The notes beneath the pieces are model-generated. The model saw nothing but the letters and a program-made list of their open reading frames with translations, was not told the origin of the DNA and ran no database searches. Below are positions 57,497 to 64,000 of a stretch of 64,000 bases of DNA, piece by piece (position 1 is the stretch's first letter; every line of letters begins with the position of its first letter). Source of the DNA: Paenibacillus sp. E222 (GTDB taxonomy: Bacteria; Bacillota; Bacilli; Paenibacillales; Paenibacillaceae); the NCBI RefSeq assembly GCF_013401555.1, contig NZ_CP058552.1, forward strand, positions 4,278,001 to 4,342,000. The letters run 5' to 3'. Made by a program: the position numbers and the translations under genes.

Positions 57497-58595
57497 CTAT
57501 AAACCTATTCATTTTTTGAACTAGTCGTTGATATTCGGGTAATTCATGTAACGAATCGAACGCTGGATTCAGCAGAACATCCCTCATCATGCTATTCTTG
57601 ATAACTTGCTCGCTGCGTGGGGCGGAGACGTCGAAATCTTTCAGCCACGGATCAATCAGGTCAAAAAAGGGATCACCACGAAGCTCAAAAGGGAAGAATC
57701 CTTCCACGCAGGTATCCACATATTTTTCAAGAAATTCAATTGATTTCTCAGGGAATTTGTTCACGCAATATAGATGAGCCCCTAGTGCGTAAAGCAAGAC
57801 GACATTGTTCGGATTTAGCCGCTCCATATTAAAGATTCATGCAAAATCGGACGCTCTCATAAAAGCTGCTTCGGCTTTTTCGACATTATTAATATTTAAT
57901 TGAAGGACGTTCAGCAGCCCTTGAAAGACTGCCATACTGTGCTGATACAGTTCAGCCTGCAAGGTTTCTTTGGCTTTGTCGATGTTGCCCATAAGCTGAT
58001 ATGCCTGTGAAATTAACTGGCCCTTTGGCATCATAGGCCGAACAGTCTCCCCAAGCAAATCTAACGCCCGCTGCGGGTCCCTTAGTGCCAGACAACAAAT
58101 CGACTGGTACAAAACCGCCTCGTTGGAAAGCTGCATATCGCCACTTTCGCCCTGAATCCGTTCACACAGGGTCACGGTTTCGTTAAGAAGAGTCTCTTTT
58201 TGCTCTTGTGTTGTCGCCAGCATGAAGTGATTGGTGTACAGCTTAACCATTTGCAATAAAAGCGGAAAGCAGGCGTAATATTTTTTGATGACCGCCCTAC
58301 ATTCAGTGATTACTTCTTCAAAAGGGAAGGCTGCAAAATTATTGGCCAGTCGGGTGTACAGCTTTGCGATGTCCGACTGCTCCATTTGCGGCGAATAACC
58401 CATCAATTCATCAATGCTAATGTTAAAATAGGTCGCAAGCCGTGGCAGAAAAGTGATGTCAGGATAGCTTTGTCCCGTTTCCCACTTGGAAACGGACGCT
58501 TTGGAAACACCGATAAATGCAGCAACTGCATCCTGTGTTAATCCTTTTTCTCTGCGTTTTGCTACAAGAATCGATGCAAGATTAATTTCGTTCAT
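57492..58595 (-). pseudogene. XRE-family TPR regulator interrupted by an in-frame TGA
   Basis: The N-terminal part (57837-58595) has an XRE helix-turn-helix (GLTQDAVAAFIGVSKASVSKWETG) and TPR-like helices. It ends in ASDFA followed by TGA at 57837-57839. The same frame continues at once with IFNMERLNPNNVVLLYALGA and further helices to a natural stop at 57492, giving about 367 codons in all, the usual size of such regulators. A single nonsense change is the simplest explanation. A 111-residue product could restart at the ATG at 57827. The true start is the ATG at 58595, after GAGGTG. Confidence 0.8.
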
Positions 58596-58731
58596 CAACG
58601 TCACCTCTGCTTATGATTATACGGTTTATAAAATCAACTCCCAAGCGACTTGTCGTTGACTTATGTTAAAAAAATCAACTATTGGGAAACTTGATAGGAG
58701 AAGGGTCAAATCTCGCTAAGGAGCAGAACAT

Positions 58732-59118
58732 ATGAGGAAAGTATCCAACATCTTTGTTCGTTGTATTGTTTTTTGTATTCTAATGCTAAATCTAAGCGGT
58801 CTAGCCTATGCAGAACCTGACACAGTGAATGAGGAGCAATTTAAACCTTTATCTTTAACGTTACTTAATCCGTCCATACAGCTGGCGATTACTAAGTATT
58901 ATCAAGAAATTCAGAAGCCGCAGCCAAGTTATGGTTTGTATGATATGAAGGTTCTGGAACTACAAAGGAAATCGCCTGGAGGTTATGCCTTTCGAGTGGT
59001 TGTTGAAGTCAGCACTTACTATGGTCCACACAATCCTCCAAATGCGAAGGAGTTCATTACATTCGATATCGATACGGGTAAAGTTAAGTTAATTCAATAT
59101 ATCCATAGGAGCGACTAA
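58732..59118 (+). CDS. Secreted DUF3888-like protein
   Basis: The 128-residue protein has a Sec signal peptide (IVFCILMLNLSGLAYA, cleavage after about residue 27). A single domain resembling DUF3888 follows, recognisable by LLNPSIQLAITKYYQEI, YGLYDMKVLELQRK, VEVSTYYGPHNPPNAKEFITF and VKLIQYIHRSD. The function is unknown. It is divergent from the broken XRE regulator. AAGGAGCAG lies before the ATG. Confidence 0.8.
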   Translation: MRKVSNIFVRCIVFCILMLNLSGLAYAEPDTVNEEQFKPLSLTLLNPSIQLAITKYYQEIQKPQPSYGLYDMKVLELQRKSPGGYAFRVVVEVSTYYGPHNPPNAKEFITFDIDTGKVKLIQYIHRSD

Positions 59119-59136
59119 CTTTTGATCATGAGATGG

Positions 59137-59164
59137 TTCGAAGTAATTATATTTATGCTATACT
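59137..59164 (+). promoter_or_regulatory. Extended -10 promoter of the leader-CD3324 unit
   Basis: TTCGAA (59137-59142) with a 16-nt spacer and an extended -10 element TGCTATACT, whose hexamer TATACT is at 59159-59164. The leader peptide start is about 29 nt downstream. Confidence 0.65.
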
Positions 59165-59192
59165 GGCAACGTAAAAGGGAGGTGCTTTACTG

Positions 59193-59276
59193 ATGGAGAA
59201 TCTGTTAAGATTGTCTGTGACTCGCTTCACTTGTGCAAAGCCAGTATTGGAGAAGCGTTACTTTGCATGGGGTTAA
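59193..59276 (+). CDS. Putative 27-residue leader peptide
   Basis: GGGAGGTG stands 8 nt before an ATG that opens a 27-codon frame beginning MENLLRLSVTRFTC and ending in RYFAWG. The frame overlaps both strands of a hairpin (59233-59240 with 59261-59268). It stops 78 nt before the start of the CD3324-like gene. Size, strong start signal and position over competing hairpins suggest a regulatory leader whose translation sets the RNA fold, and not a functional protein. I know no match for the peptide. Confidence 0.6.
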   Translation: MENLLRLSVTRFTCAKPVLEKRYFAWG

Positions 59277-59342
59277 ATCTTTTCTAACGCTAAATAAGCT
59301 TATCTAATATTGTGGCTTTGCACCTTATTTTCAAAAATAAGG
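59233..59342 (+). promoter_or_regulatory. Candidate translational attenuator
   Basis: Element 1, GTGCAAAGCCA (59233-59243), inside the leader frame, can pair with CTTTGCAT (59261-59268) or, perfectly over 11 bp, with TGGCTTTGCAC (59313-59323). AGCGTTA (59254-59260) pairs with TAACGCT (59285-59291). A final 8-bp hairpin, CCTTATTT/AAATAAGG (59323-59342), buries the AAGGAG of the next gene. The arrangement resembles erm/cat-type leaders in which a stalled ribosome frees the downstream ribosome binding site. Confidence 0.6.
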
Positions 59343-59353
59343 AGTGAAGCAGA

Positions 59354-59623
59354 GTGAAATATACAAACGCTAAAAAAATATTGCCCGAAAAGTTAATAAT
59401 AATGATTCAAGAGTATGTCCAGGGAGAAGTGATTTACATTCCGAAACAGGAAAAGGAATATAACCATTGGGGAAGCTTGAGTGGCGGAAGGCAGTGGTTA
59501 GATCACCGAAATGCCAATATTAGACAAGCTTTTAAGAAAAATAGCAGCATTGAACAGCTTGCTAAGGACTACTTTCTCTCTATCGAAACCATTAAGAAAA
59601 TTGTTTATTCCAAAAATAAGTAG
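59354..59623 (+). CDS. CD3324-like small DNA-binding protein
   Basis: The 89-residue protein resembles the CD3324 family: MKYTNAKKILPEKLIIMIQEYVQGEVIYIP, then WGSLSGGRQWLDHRNANIRQAF and a C-terminal helix-turn-helix-like LAKDYFLSIETIKKIVYS. Members are thought to be small transcription factors related to the Mor fold, but their targets are unknown. It starts with GTG, 6-8 nt after AAGGAGTGA. That site is enclosed in a hairpin, and a leader peptide frame precedes it. A terminator follows directly. Confidence 0.8.
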   Translation: MKYTNAKKILPEKLIIMIQEYVQGEVIYIPKQEKEYNHWGSLSGGRQWLDHRNANIRQAFKKNSSIEQLAKDYFLSIETIKKIVYSKNK

Positions 59624-59629
59624 TACACG

Positions 59630-59661
59630 GCACTGATGAAGAAACTCATCAGTGCTTTTTT
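59630..59661 (+). terminator. Terminator of the CD3324-like gene
   Basis: GCACTGATGA/TCATCAGTGC perfect stem with a 6-nt loop and TTTTTT, 7 bp after the stop. Confidence 0.92.
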
Positions 59662-59765
59662 AGGTCAAAAACGATTCTAACTTATTGTTTTCATTTAAAT
59701 AGCTTATTGCGTTCTTTACAATAGGATTAGGCAGAAGAGGAGTCGATTAAGAGAGCGAGGAAACG

Positions 59766-60743
59766 GTGAATATGAATGAACCAAAAAGCAGAAGCAGACA
59801 TCTGATCGATCAGGAGATAATAGATGCGATTGAATTAATTCCAACCACCGATCTTTCCGCTGCCACACTAATGGAAGCACGGAAAAGTCAAACAAAAATG
59901 ATGCCGCAAATCGATGTAACACAGTTGTTTCCGGTCACATTCGAAGAATGGGCAGTACCAAGTTATTTTGGTGGTCCTGATATTCGTATAGAAATTATTA
60001 AACCCCGCCAACCAAAGTACAGTAAGATGCCGTTATATTATTCGATTCACGGTGGGGGAATGGTTATGGGCAGTCCAGTCGGTGAACGCCAAAGCAATGC
60101 GGCACTGGCTGTGCAACATGGTTTTTGCTGTGTATCGGTTTACTATCGGCTAGCGCCAGAACATATCCAGCCAAGTCAATTACAGGATTGTTATTCAGGC
60201 TTGAAATGGTGTATTGAACATGCCGAGGAATTAGGGATAGATACTAAGAAAGTTGCACTTGCTGGCAGCAGTGCTGGTGGTGGTTTAGCGGCGGGGTTAG
60301 CCCTGTACATTCGCGACCAGAAGGAATTCGACATCCATCATCTAAGATTGCGCAGCCCAATGCTTGATGACCGTACAAGTATTTTGCCAGACCATCCTTA
60401 TGCCGGCGAGTTTGTTTGGACCAAAAAAAGCAATTATTTCGGCTGGAAATCAGTCTTAGGTCACGAACCCGGACAAAAGGAAACAAATGAGTATTACGTG
60501 CCAGCGCGTGCCAAATCTCTTGCCGGTTTACCACCCACTTATATGAGCATAGGCAGCGTTGATCTGTTCATAGACGAAACCTTATTATTTGCCAAACAAC
60601 TAGCTTTTGACGGTGTATTGATCGAATTGCAAGTACTTCCTGGATATCATCATTTGGCTCCAATGTTTCCGAATGCACATTTTTCTCAAATAGGTGCCAC
60701 CTCTAGTGAGTATGCCTTGTTGAAAGCTCTGGAGTTACTTTGA
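59766..60743 (+). CDS. Alpha/beta hydrolase of the hormone-sensitive lipase family
   Basis: The 325-residue cytoplasmic esterase-type protein has the oxyanion HGGG motif (YSIHGGGMVMGSP), the nucleophile elbow GSSAGGGLAAG, the acid Asp in GSVDLFIDE and the catalytic His in LPGYHHLAP. These define HSL-family esterases, which hydrolyse short-chain esters. The start may be the GTG at 59766 or the ATG at 59772; GAGGA precedes both. It is a single gene with a terminator about 90 bp downstream. Confidence 0.9.
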   Translation: MNMNEPKSRSRHLIDQEIIDAIELIPTTDLSAATLMEARKSQTKMMPQIDVTQLFPVTFEEWAVPSYFGGPDIRIEIIKPRQPKYSKMPLYYSIHGGGMVMGSPVGERQSNAALAVQHGFCCVSVYYRLAPEHIQPSQLQDCYSGLKWCIEHAEELGIDTKKVALAGSSAGGGLAAGLALYIRDQKEFDIHHLRLRSPMLDDRTSILPDHPYAGEFVWTKKSNYFGWKSVLGHEPGQKETNEYYVPARAKSLAGLPPTYMSIGSVDLFIDETLLFAKQLAFDGVLIELQVLPGYHHLAPMFPNAHFSQIGATSSEYALLKALELL

Positions 60744-60831
60744 TTATAAGACTAATTTAGAAGTAGCTTCGAGTGTAGAGACAACAGGGCGGCAAAAAGT
60801 ACAGATGACATGAGTTAGCGTGTTGAACGAT

Positions 60832-60860
60832 AAAAAGTCGCATTGATGCGGCTTTTTTTT
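60832..60860 (+). terminator. Terminator of the esterase gene
   Basis: AAAGTCGCAT/ATGCGGCTTT hairpin with a run of eight T's. It is the fifth member of the recurring terminator family. The upstream flank AGTACAGATG is also found before the copy at 8877. Confidence 0.88.
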
Positions 60861-61111
60861 GATTTGTCGTGAGGCACGGACCTAACCTTTAGCCGTCCAA
60901 CCATAGTTTAGATAATTGTGCATTCAGATTTGTAACTTGTGTATTTAAATTTAATTCCCTCAATAGTGCGAGTGTTCTGGCTGTCCGTTTGGCTTCAGAG
61001 TATTTCCTGAAAATGGCTGAACATCATTAATACTCAAAAAGGCAGGCCGATTTCCGGTTTGCCATTTTGCTATGCAAACGTATAATGAAAGCTTGAAGGG
61101 AGCGGACTGCC
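60861..61111. other. Intergenic stretch with a possible gene fragment
   Basis: On the minus strand, 60889 to about 61023 translates into a protein-like tail with no start codon (contains YSEAKRTARTLALLRELN and ends in LSKLWLDG before a stop). It may be the 3' end of a lost gene. The remainder, just before the AraC gene, would contain that gene's promoter, but I could not assign one. Confidence 0.25.
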
Positions 61112-62038
61112 ATGACCATCGAAGCCAGCTTTCGCCGGGCCAATCACATATGCAATCGTTATATTACTAAGGTAGAGCAAACAGGGCTTTCATTGTCCAT
61201 TTTGTATTGGGGATTCATGCCCGACCATTTTGATAATGCCTTCCATCGACATTCCTTTTTTGAGGCTTGTTATGTGGTAGACGGTGAAGGAAGCTACATA
61301 GAACAAAACCAGCATTATGCTTTAAATAAAGGAACAGCATTTCTATCTCTTCCAGGCGTATGGCATCAAATTCGCAGTCAGACCGGACTGACACTTTCTT
61401 ATGTGGCTTTCGAACTGGATGAGGCCAATACAGATGTTTATTATACTGAATCCTTCCGTCGTCTTGCTGAGCTTGGGCAAAGCGTAGCCCAGCAAGCGAA
61501 CCTTACGCCGACTGGCCATTTATGGCAAGCGCTCATTACTTCTTTCGACAAGCCTGGGGCAACTCTTCCTCTTGCTGTAAAGCAAATTTCCGCTTCTCTG
61601 CTATTATCGATAGCAGATTTGCACGTTCCGACTCGAACAGACTCGGCCGACACGGTAGAGCAGCCCGTGGAACCAAATACGTTGTTCCGCCAGGCCAAAC
61701 GGTACATTGATGATAATTTGATCAATGAGCTTACACTTATGACGGTGTCAAGGCACCTCCACATTTCGTCCCGCCATCTGACCCGGTTGTTCCAGGAAAA
61801 TTTGGGGCAGTCCTTTGTCCACTACATTCAGGAACGACGTGTTCAGCAAGCCACTGGGCTCCTGTTAAATGAACAGACACCAATTAAAGACATCGCACTC
61901 CAGTGCGGGTTCCAATCCGTACATTATTTTACCCGGATATTCACCCGTGAGCTTGGTGTTTCCCCGGCCAAATTCCGACGCAATCAGTTTGCCGAAGGCC
62001 GCTCTGGAAAAATGCACTACCCACCCCGAATGTCCTGA
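61112..62038 (+). CDS. AraC-family regulator with cupin domain
   Basis: The 308-residue protein has an N-terminal cupin-like sensor (FHRHSFFEACYVVDGEGSYIEQ, PGVWHQIRS) and a C-terminal AraC pair of helix-turn-helix motifs (about 195-295; LTLMTVSRHLHISSRHLTRL, VHYFTRIFTRELGVSPAKFRR). AAGGGAG precedes the ATG. It is followed on the same strand, 95 bp on, by a mannose-6-phosphate-isomerase-like gene and is its probable regulator, perhaps responding to a sugar. Confidence 0.9.
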   Translation: MTIEASFRRANHICNRYITKVEQTGLSLSILYWGFMPDHFDNAFHRHSFFEACYVVDGEGSYIEQNQHYALNKGTAFLSLPGVWHQIRSQTGLTLSYVAFELDEANTDVYYTESFRRLAELGQSVAQQANLTPTGHLWQALITSFDKPGATLPLAVKQISASLLLSIADLHVPTRTDSADTVEQPVEPNTLFRQAKRYIDDNLINELTLMTVSRHLHISSRHLTRLFQENLGQSFVHYIQERRVQQATGLLLNEQTPIKDIALQCGFQSVHYFTRIFTRELGVSPAKFRRNQFAEGRSGKMHYPPRMS

Positions 62039-62074
62039 TCGTACAAAAACACAGCTTGATCGTTTAAAGACAGC

Positions 62075-62126
62075 ACCTCCAACTCCCTATACAATGATGA
62101 ACATAAATCGATATAGAGTTGGAGGT
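62075..62126 (+). promoter_or_regulatory. Inverted repeat that encloses the downstream ribosome binding site
   Basis: The perfect 11-nt arms ACCTCCAACTC (62075-62085) and GAGTTGGAGGT (62116-62126) are separated by 30 nt. The right arm contains the GGAGG of the isomerase-like gene that starts at 62134. Folding would block translation of that gene; only TTT follows the stem, so it is a poor terminator. Confidence 0.6.
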
Positions 62127-62133
62127 TTTAAAT

Positions 62134-64000
62134 ATGCCCCGAATAACCCCTTTGGCCTTTCAAAACAACCCCGTTAATTTCATCCGGATTCAGCCCGACC
62201 AAGAGATCGAATCGGGGATCTGGAATGGATATGAAGAATGGCTTGATCAAATTTGGCCCGAATGTGTACAGAATGATATGCTTCCTTTTTATATGGTCAT
62301 TGACGGTACGCATGGCGCCGCATTCAGCGAATGTCTGGAATTACTTCGGTCGCGCTGCCAGCTAGAGAGCAGGGTTTTAATTGAAATAGACAGCGCTGAT
62401 TATTTAAAGTCTTCTGCAGATTTGCTTCAGCAGTTTCACCCTTATCTGACGGATAACCGTGCTTTTGGCGTTGTGGCCTCGGACGTCAGCGTTAAGGATT
62501 ATTTCCGGCCACATGCACAGTCGGTCTGGCTCAGTGATGTAGACGATCAACTTCGATTTTATCATTCCGCTGAACATGCAGAGGCCCAGTCGCCAAACGT
62601 AGAGCAGTTAGCTCCCATCGTTGTGACCTATGGGCCAGGCTCTGGCTTCCTTTCTACAGCATCAGGTTTAGCGAACGTTTCTCTGTTTTGCGACTTATCC
62701 AGAGAGGCACAGCAGAAACTGCATCAGCAGGGGATGGGTTCTTTGGGGTTAGGCCCTTGCCGGGATACGGTCGAAACCTATAAACAGGCCTTGTTTCTGG
62801 AGTGGCCCGTCTGGGAGGAATATCGCAAACGTCACTTGTATGACTTTGACTACTACGTGGATGCGAACAACCGGGAACGACCCGTTTTGGTCACCGTCCG
62901 CATGCTGCGCCTACTATTGGCTTCAGCAGCCCGGCAGCCTTTTCGAGTAAAGCCCTTTTTTGCACCGGGGATTTGGGGCGGACAGTATTTAAAAGAACTA
63001 TGCGACCTGCCTAAGGATTGGAATAACTGCGCATGGGGGTTTGAACCTATCGCACCGGAGAACACGCTATTAATCGGTTATCGGGATTTTATAGTGGAGC
63101 TTCCTTTCCCGCTGCTGCTGTCCGCTCATCCAGAAGCAATTATGGGCGAGCGCAATGTGCAGCTGTTTGGCGACTATTTTCCAATCCGGTTTGATTATCT
63201 CGATACGATCGACGGGGATCATCTGTCTTTGCAGGTCCACCCCCAGCAGGCTTACATCGAGCAGACCTTTAACGAGACGATGACGCAGCAGGAATCCTAT
63301 TACATTATGGAGCAGAAGGAAGGCGCTAAACCTTTTGTGGGATTAGGCTTCACGGAGGGAACAACCGGAGAGGAGATGCTTCAGGCGGTTGAATTCGCCC
63401 ATACTACGGGAAAACCGCTGAAGATCCCAGAATTTGTGAACATTTGGAATGCGAATAAGGGTGATCTGTTTCTGATCCCGCCAGGAGCCGTACATTTTTC
63501 GGGCAAAAACAATCTGGTGCTGGAGATCTCTTCGACAACCTGGTGGTTTACCTTCAAAATATACGACCATTTGCGGCTGGATAGAGACGGGCGGCCGCGT
63601 CCGATCAACGGTGATCATGCCAGAGCCAACATGCAGGAACTGTTTGACACGGATTACGTTCAGAAGCATTTGATAGCGGTTCCAAAAGAAAGCCGTGTAC
63701 AGGGAGACAGCAGGGAAGAGCTGCTGGGCGAACGGGAGGATCTGCTTTTTCAGATCAAAAGATTAAAGCTGGACGGAGAGTGGATCGACGATACGGCTGG
63801 AGAGTTTGTTATGTTCAACCTCGTAGAAGGTGATCGTGTGCGTCTGACCCCGCTGGATGATGAGGCAGCGGCTGTGGAGTGGGGGTATGCCGAGGCGTAT
63901 ATCGTTCCTGCTTCCGTCGGAGGTTTCCGCCTGGAGTCTCTGGGTGAACGATCGTGCACTCTGATCCGGGCACAGGTATCGCCAGACTGGAGCATGCCTC
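62134..64000 (+). CDS. Mannose-6-phosphate isomerase-like protein, long form (3' end outside window)
   Basis: The frame is open from the ATG at 62134 (after GGAGG) to the window end, at least 622 codons. Residues from about 275 on match type I mannose-6-phosphate isomerase: FAPGIWGGQYLKEL, the zinc ligands in LSLQVHPQQAYIEQ and the later PGAVHFSGKNNLVLEIS. The first 270 residues form an extra domain that I do not recognise. The enzyme would interconvert mannose-6-P and fructose-6-P or a related sugar phosphate. It lies downstream of an AraC regulator. Confidence 0.85.
   Translation, partial: MPRITPLAFQNNPVNFIRIQPDQEIESGIWNGYEEWLDQIWPECVQNDMLPFYMVIDGTHGAAFSECLELLRSRCQLESRVLIEIDSADYLKSSADLLQQFHPYLTDNRAFGVVASDVSVKDYFRPHAQSVWLSDVDDQLRFYHSAEHAEAQSPNVEQLAPIVVTYGPGSGFLSTASGLANVSLFCDLSREAQQKLHQQGMGSLGLGPCRDTVETYKQALFLEWPVWEEYRKRHLYDFDYYVDANNRERPVLVTVRMLRLLLASAARQPFRVKPFFAPGIWGGQYLKELCDLPKDWNNCAWGFEPIAPENTLLIGYRDFIVELPFPLLLSAHPEAIMGERNVQLFGDYFPIRFDYLDTIDGDHLSLQVHPQQAYIEQTFNETMTQQESYYIMEQKEGAKPFVGLGFTEGTTGEEMLQAVEFAHTTGKPLKIPEFVNIWNANKGDLFLIPPGAVHFSGKNNLVLEISSTTWWFTFKIYDHLRLDRDGRPRPINGDHARANMQELFDTDYVQKHLIAVPKESRVQGDSREELLGEREDLLFQIKRLKLDGEWIDDTAGEFVMFNLVEGDRVRLTPLDDEAAAVEWGYAEAYIVPASVGGFRLESLGERSCTLIRAQVSPDWSMP

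Noticed and set aside
57837..57839. TGA in the XRE/TPR gene as a selenocysteine codon
   Set aside because: The protein is a regulator with no redox site, no SECIS-like element was evident, and adjacent genes are also broken.

Overview
The window looks like chromosomal DNA of a Paenibacillus-type member of the Bacillales. This rests on strong AGGAGG-like ribosome binding sites, frequent TTG/GTG starts, YesM/YesN-type sugar sensing next to a three-gene ABC importer, a multidomain secreted GH26 mannanase, a Bacillus-style barnase/barstar pair and a close PaiA match. I saw no rRNA, tRNA, CRISPR array, prophage or intact insertion sequence. The species is inferred from gene content only.

Layout. 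1-2.6 kb: the end of cydD and all of cydC (cytochrome bd assembly exporter). 2.8-3.3 kb: a secreted mannose-binding-type lectin, followed by about 850 bp of gene-poor, apparently decayed DNA. 4.1-6.5 kb: carboxy(nor)spermidine dehydrogenase and decarboxylase, the alternative spermidine route; a PaiA polyamine acetyltransferase sits at 28 kb. 6.6-21 kb: small regulator/enzyme pairs. Three MerR-family systems have recognisable promoters with 19-nt spacers. The same stretch holds a YitT membrane protein, a likely Mn(II) CDF exporter, an AraC/MFS divergent pair, and an MFS/GIY-YIG/DUF6530-like module with a duplicated promoter-operator. It also has an NmlR/AdhR-like regulator with its alcohol dehydrogenase, a methyltransferase, and a cupin/carboxymuconolactone-decarboxylase pair followed by a broken SDR gene. 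21-28 kb: a sugar ABC importer (binding protein plus two permeases) divergent from a YesM/YesN two-component system.

28-34.5 kb: paiA, a serine hydrolase, an EamA transporter, rifampicin phosphotransferase (rph) with its own promoter, and a MaoC-like protein. 34.7-40.5 kb: a complete ribose operon rbsRKDACB with a palindromic operator at the predicted transcription start. 41-44.7 kb: TetR regulators with SDR oxidoreductases and a 42-residue basic peptide gene. 44.8-48.3 kb: GH26 mannanase, then barnase and barstar. 48.6-55.8 kb: an Eis-like acetyltransferase, a DapA-family enzyme divergent from a LysR regulator, a DUF4304 protein, and a TetR-MMPL exporter operon with a 23-bp operator. 55.9-58.6 kb: three adjacent broken genes (frameshifted phosphotransferase, N-terminally truncated hydrolase, XRE/TPR regulator with an internal TGA). 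58.7-64 kb: DUF3888, a CD3324-like small protein behind a leader that looks like a translational attenuator, an alpha/beta hydrolase, and an AraC regulator followed by a mannose-6-phosphate-isomerase-like gene that runs off the window.

The most unusual signals are the leader-peptide/alternative-hairpin arrangement at 59.13-59.36 kb, the duplicated promoter-operator with a collapsed gene copy at 14.2-16.5 kb, and a barnase that appears to carry a lipoprotein signal.
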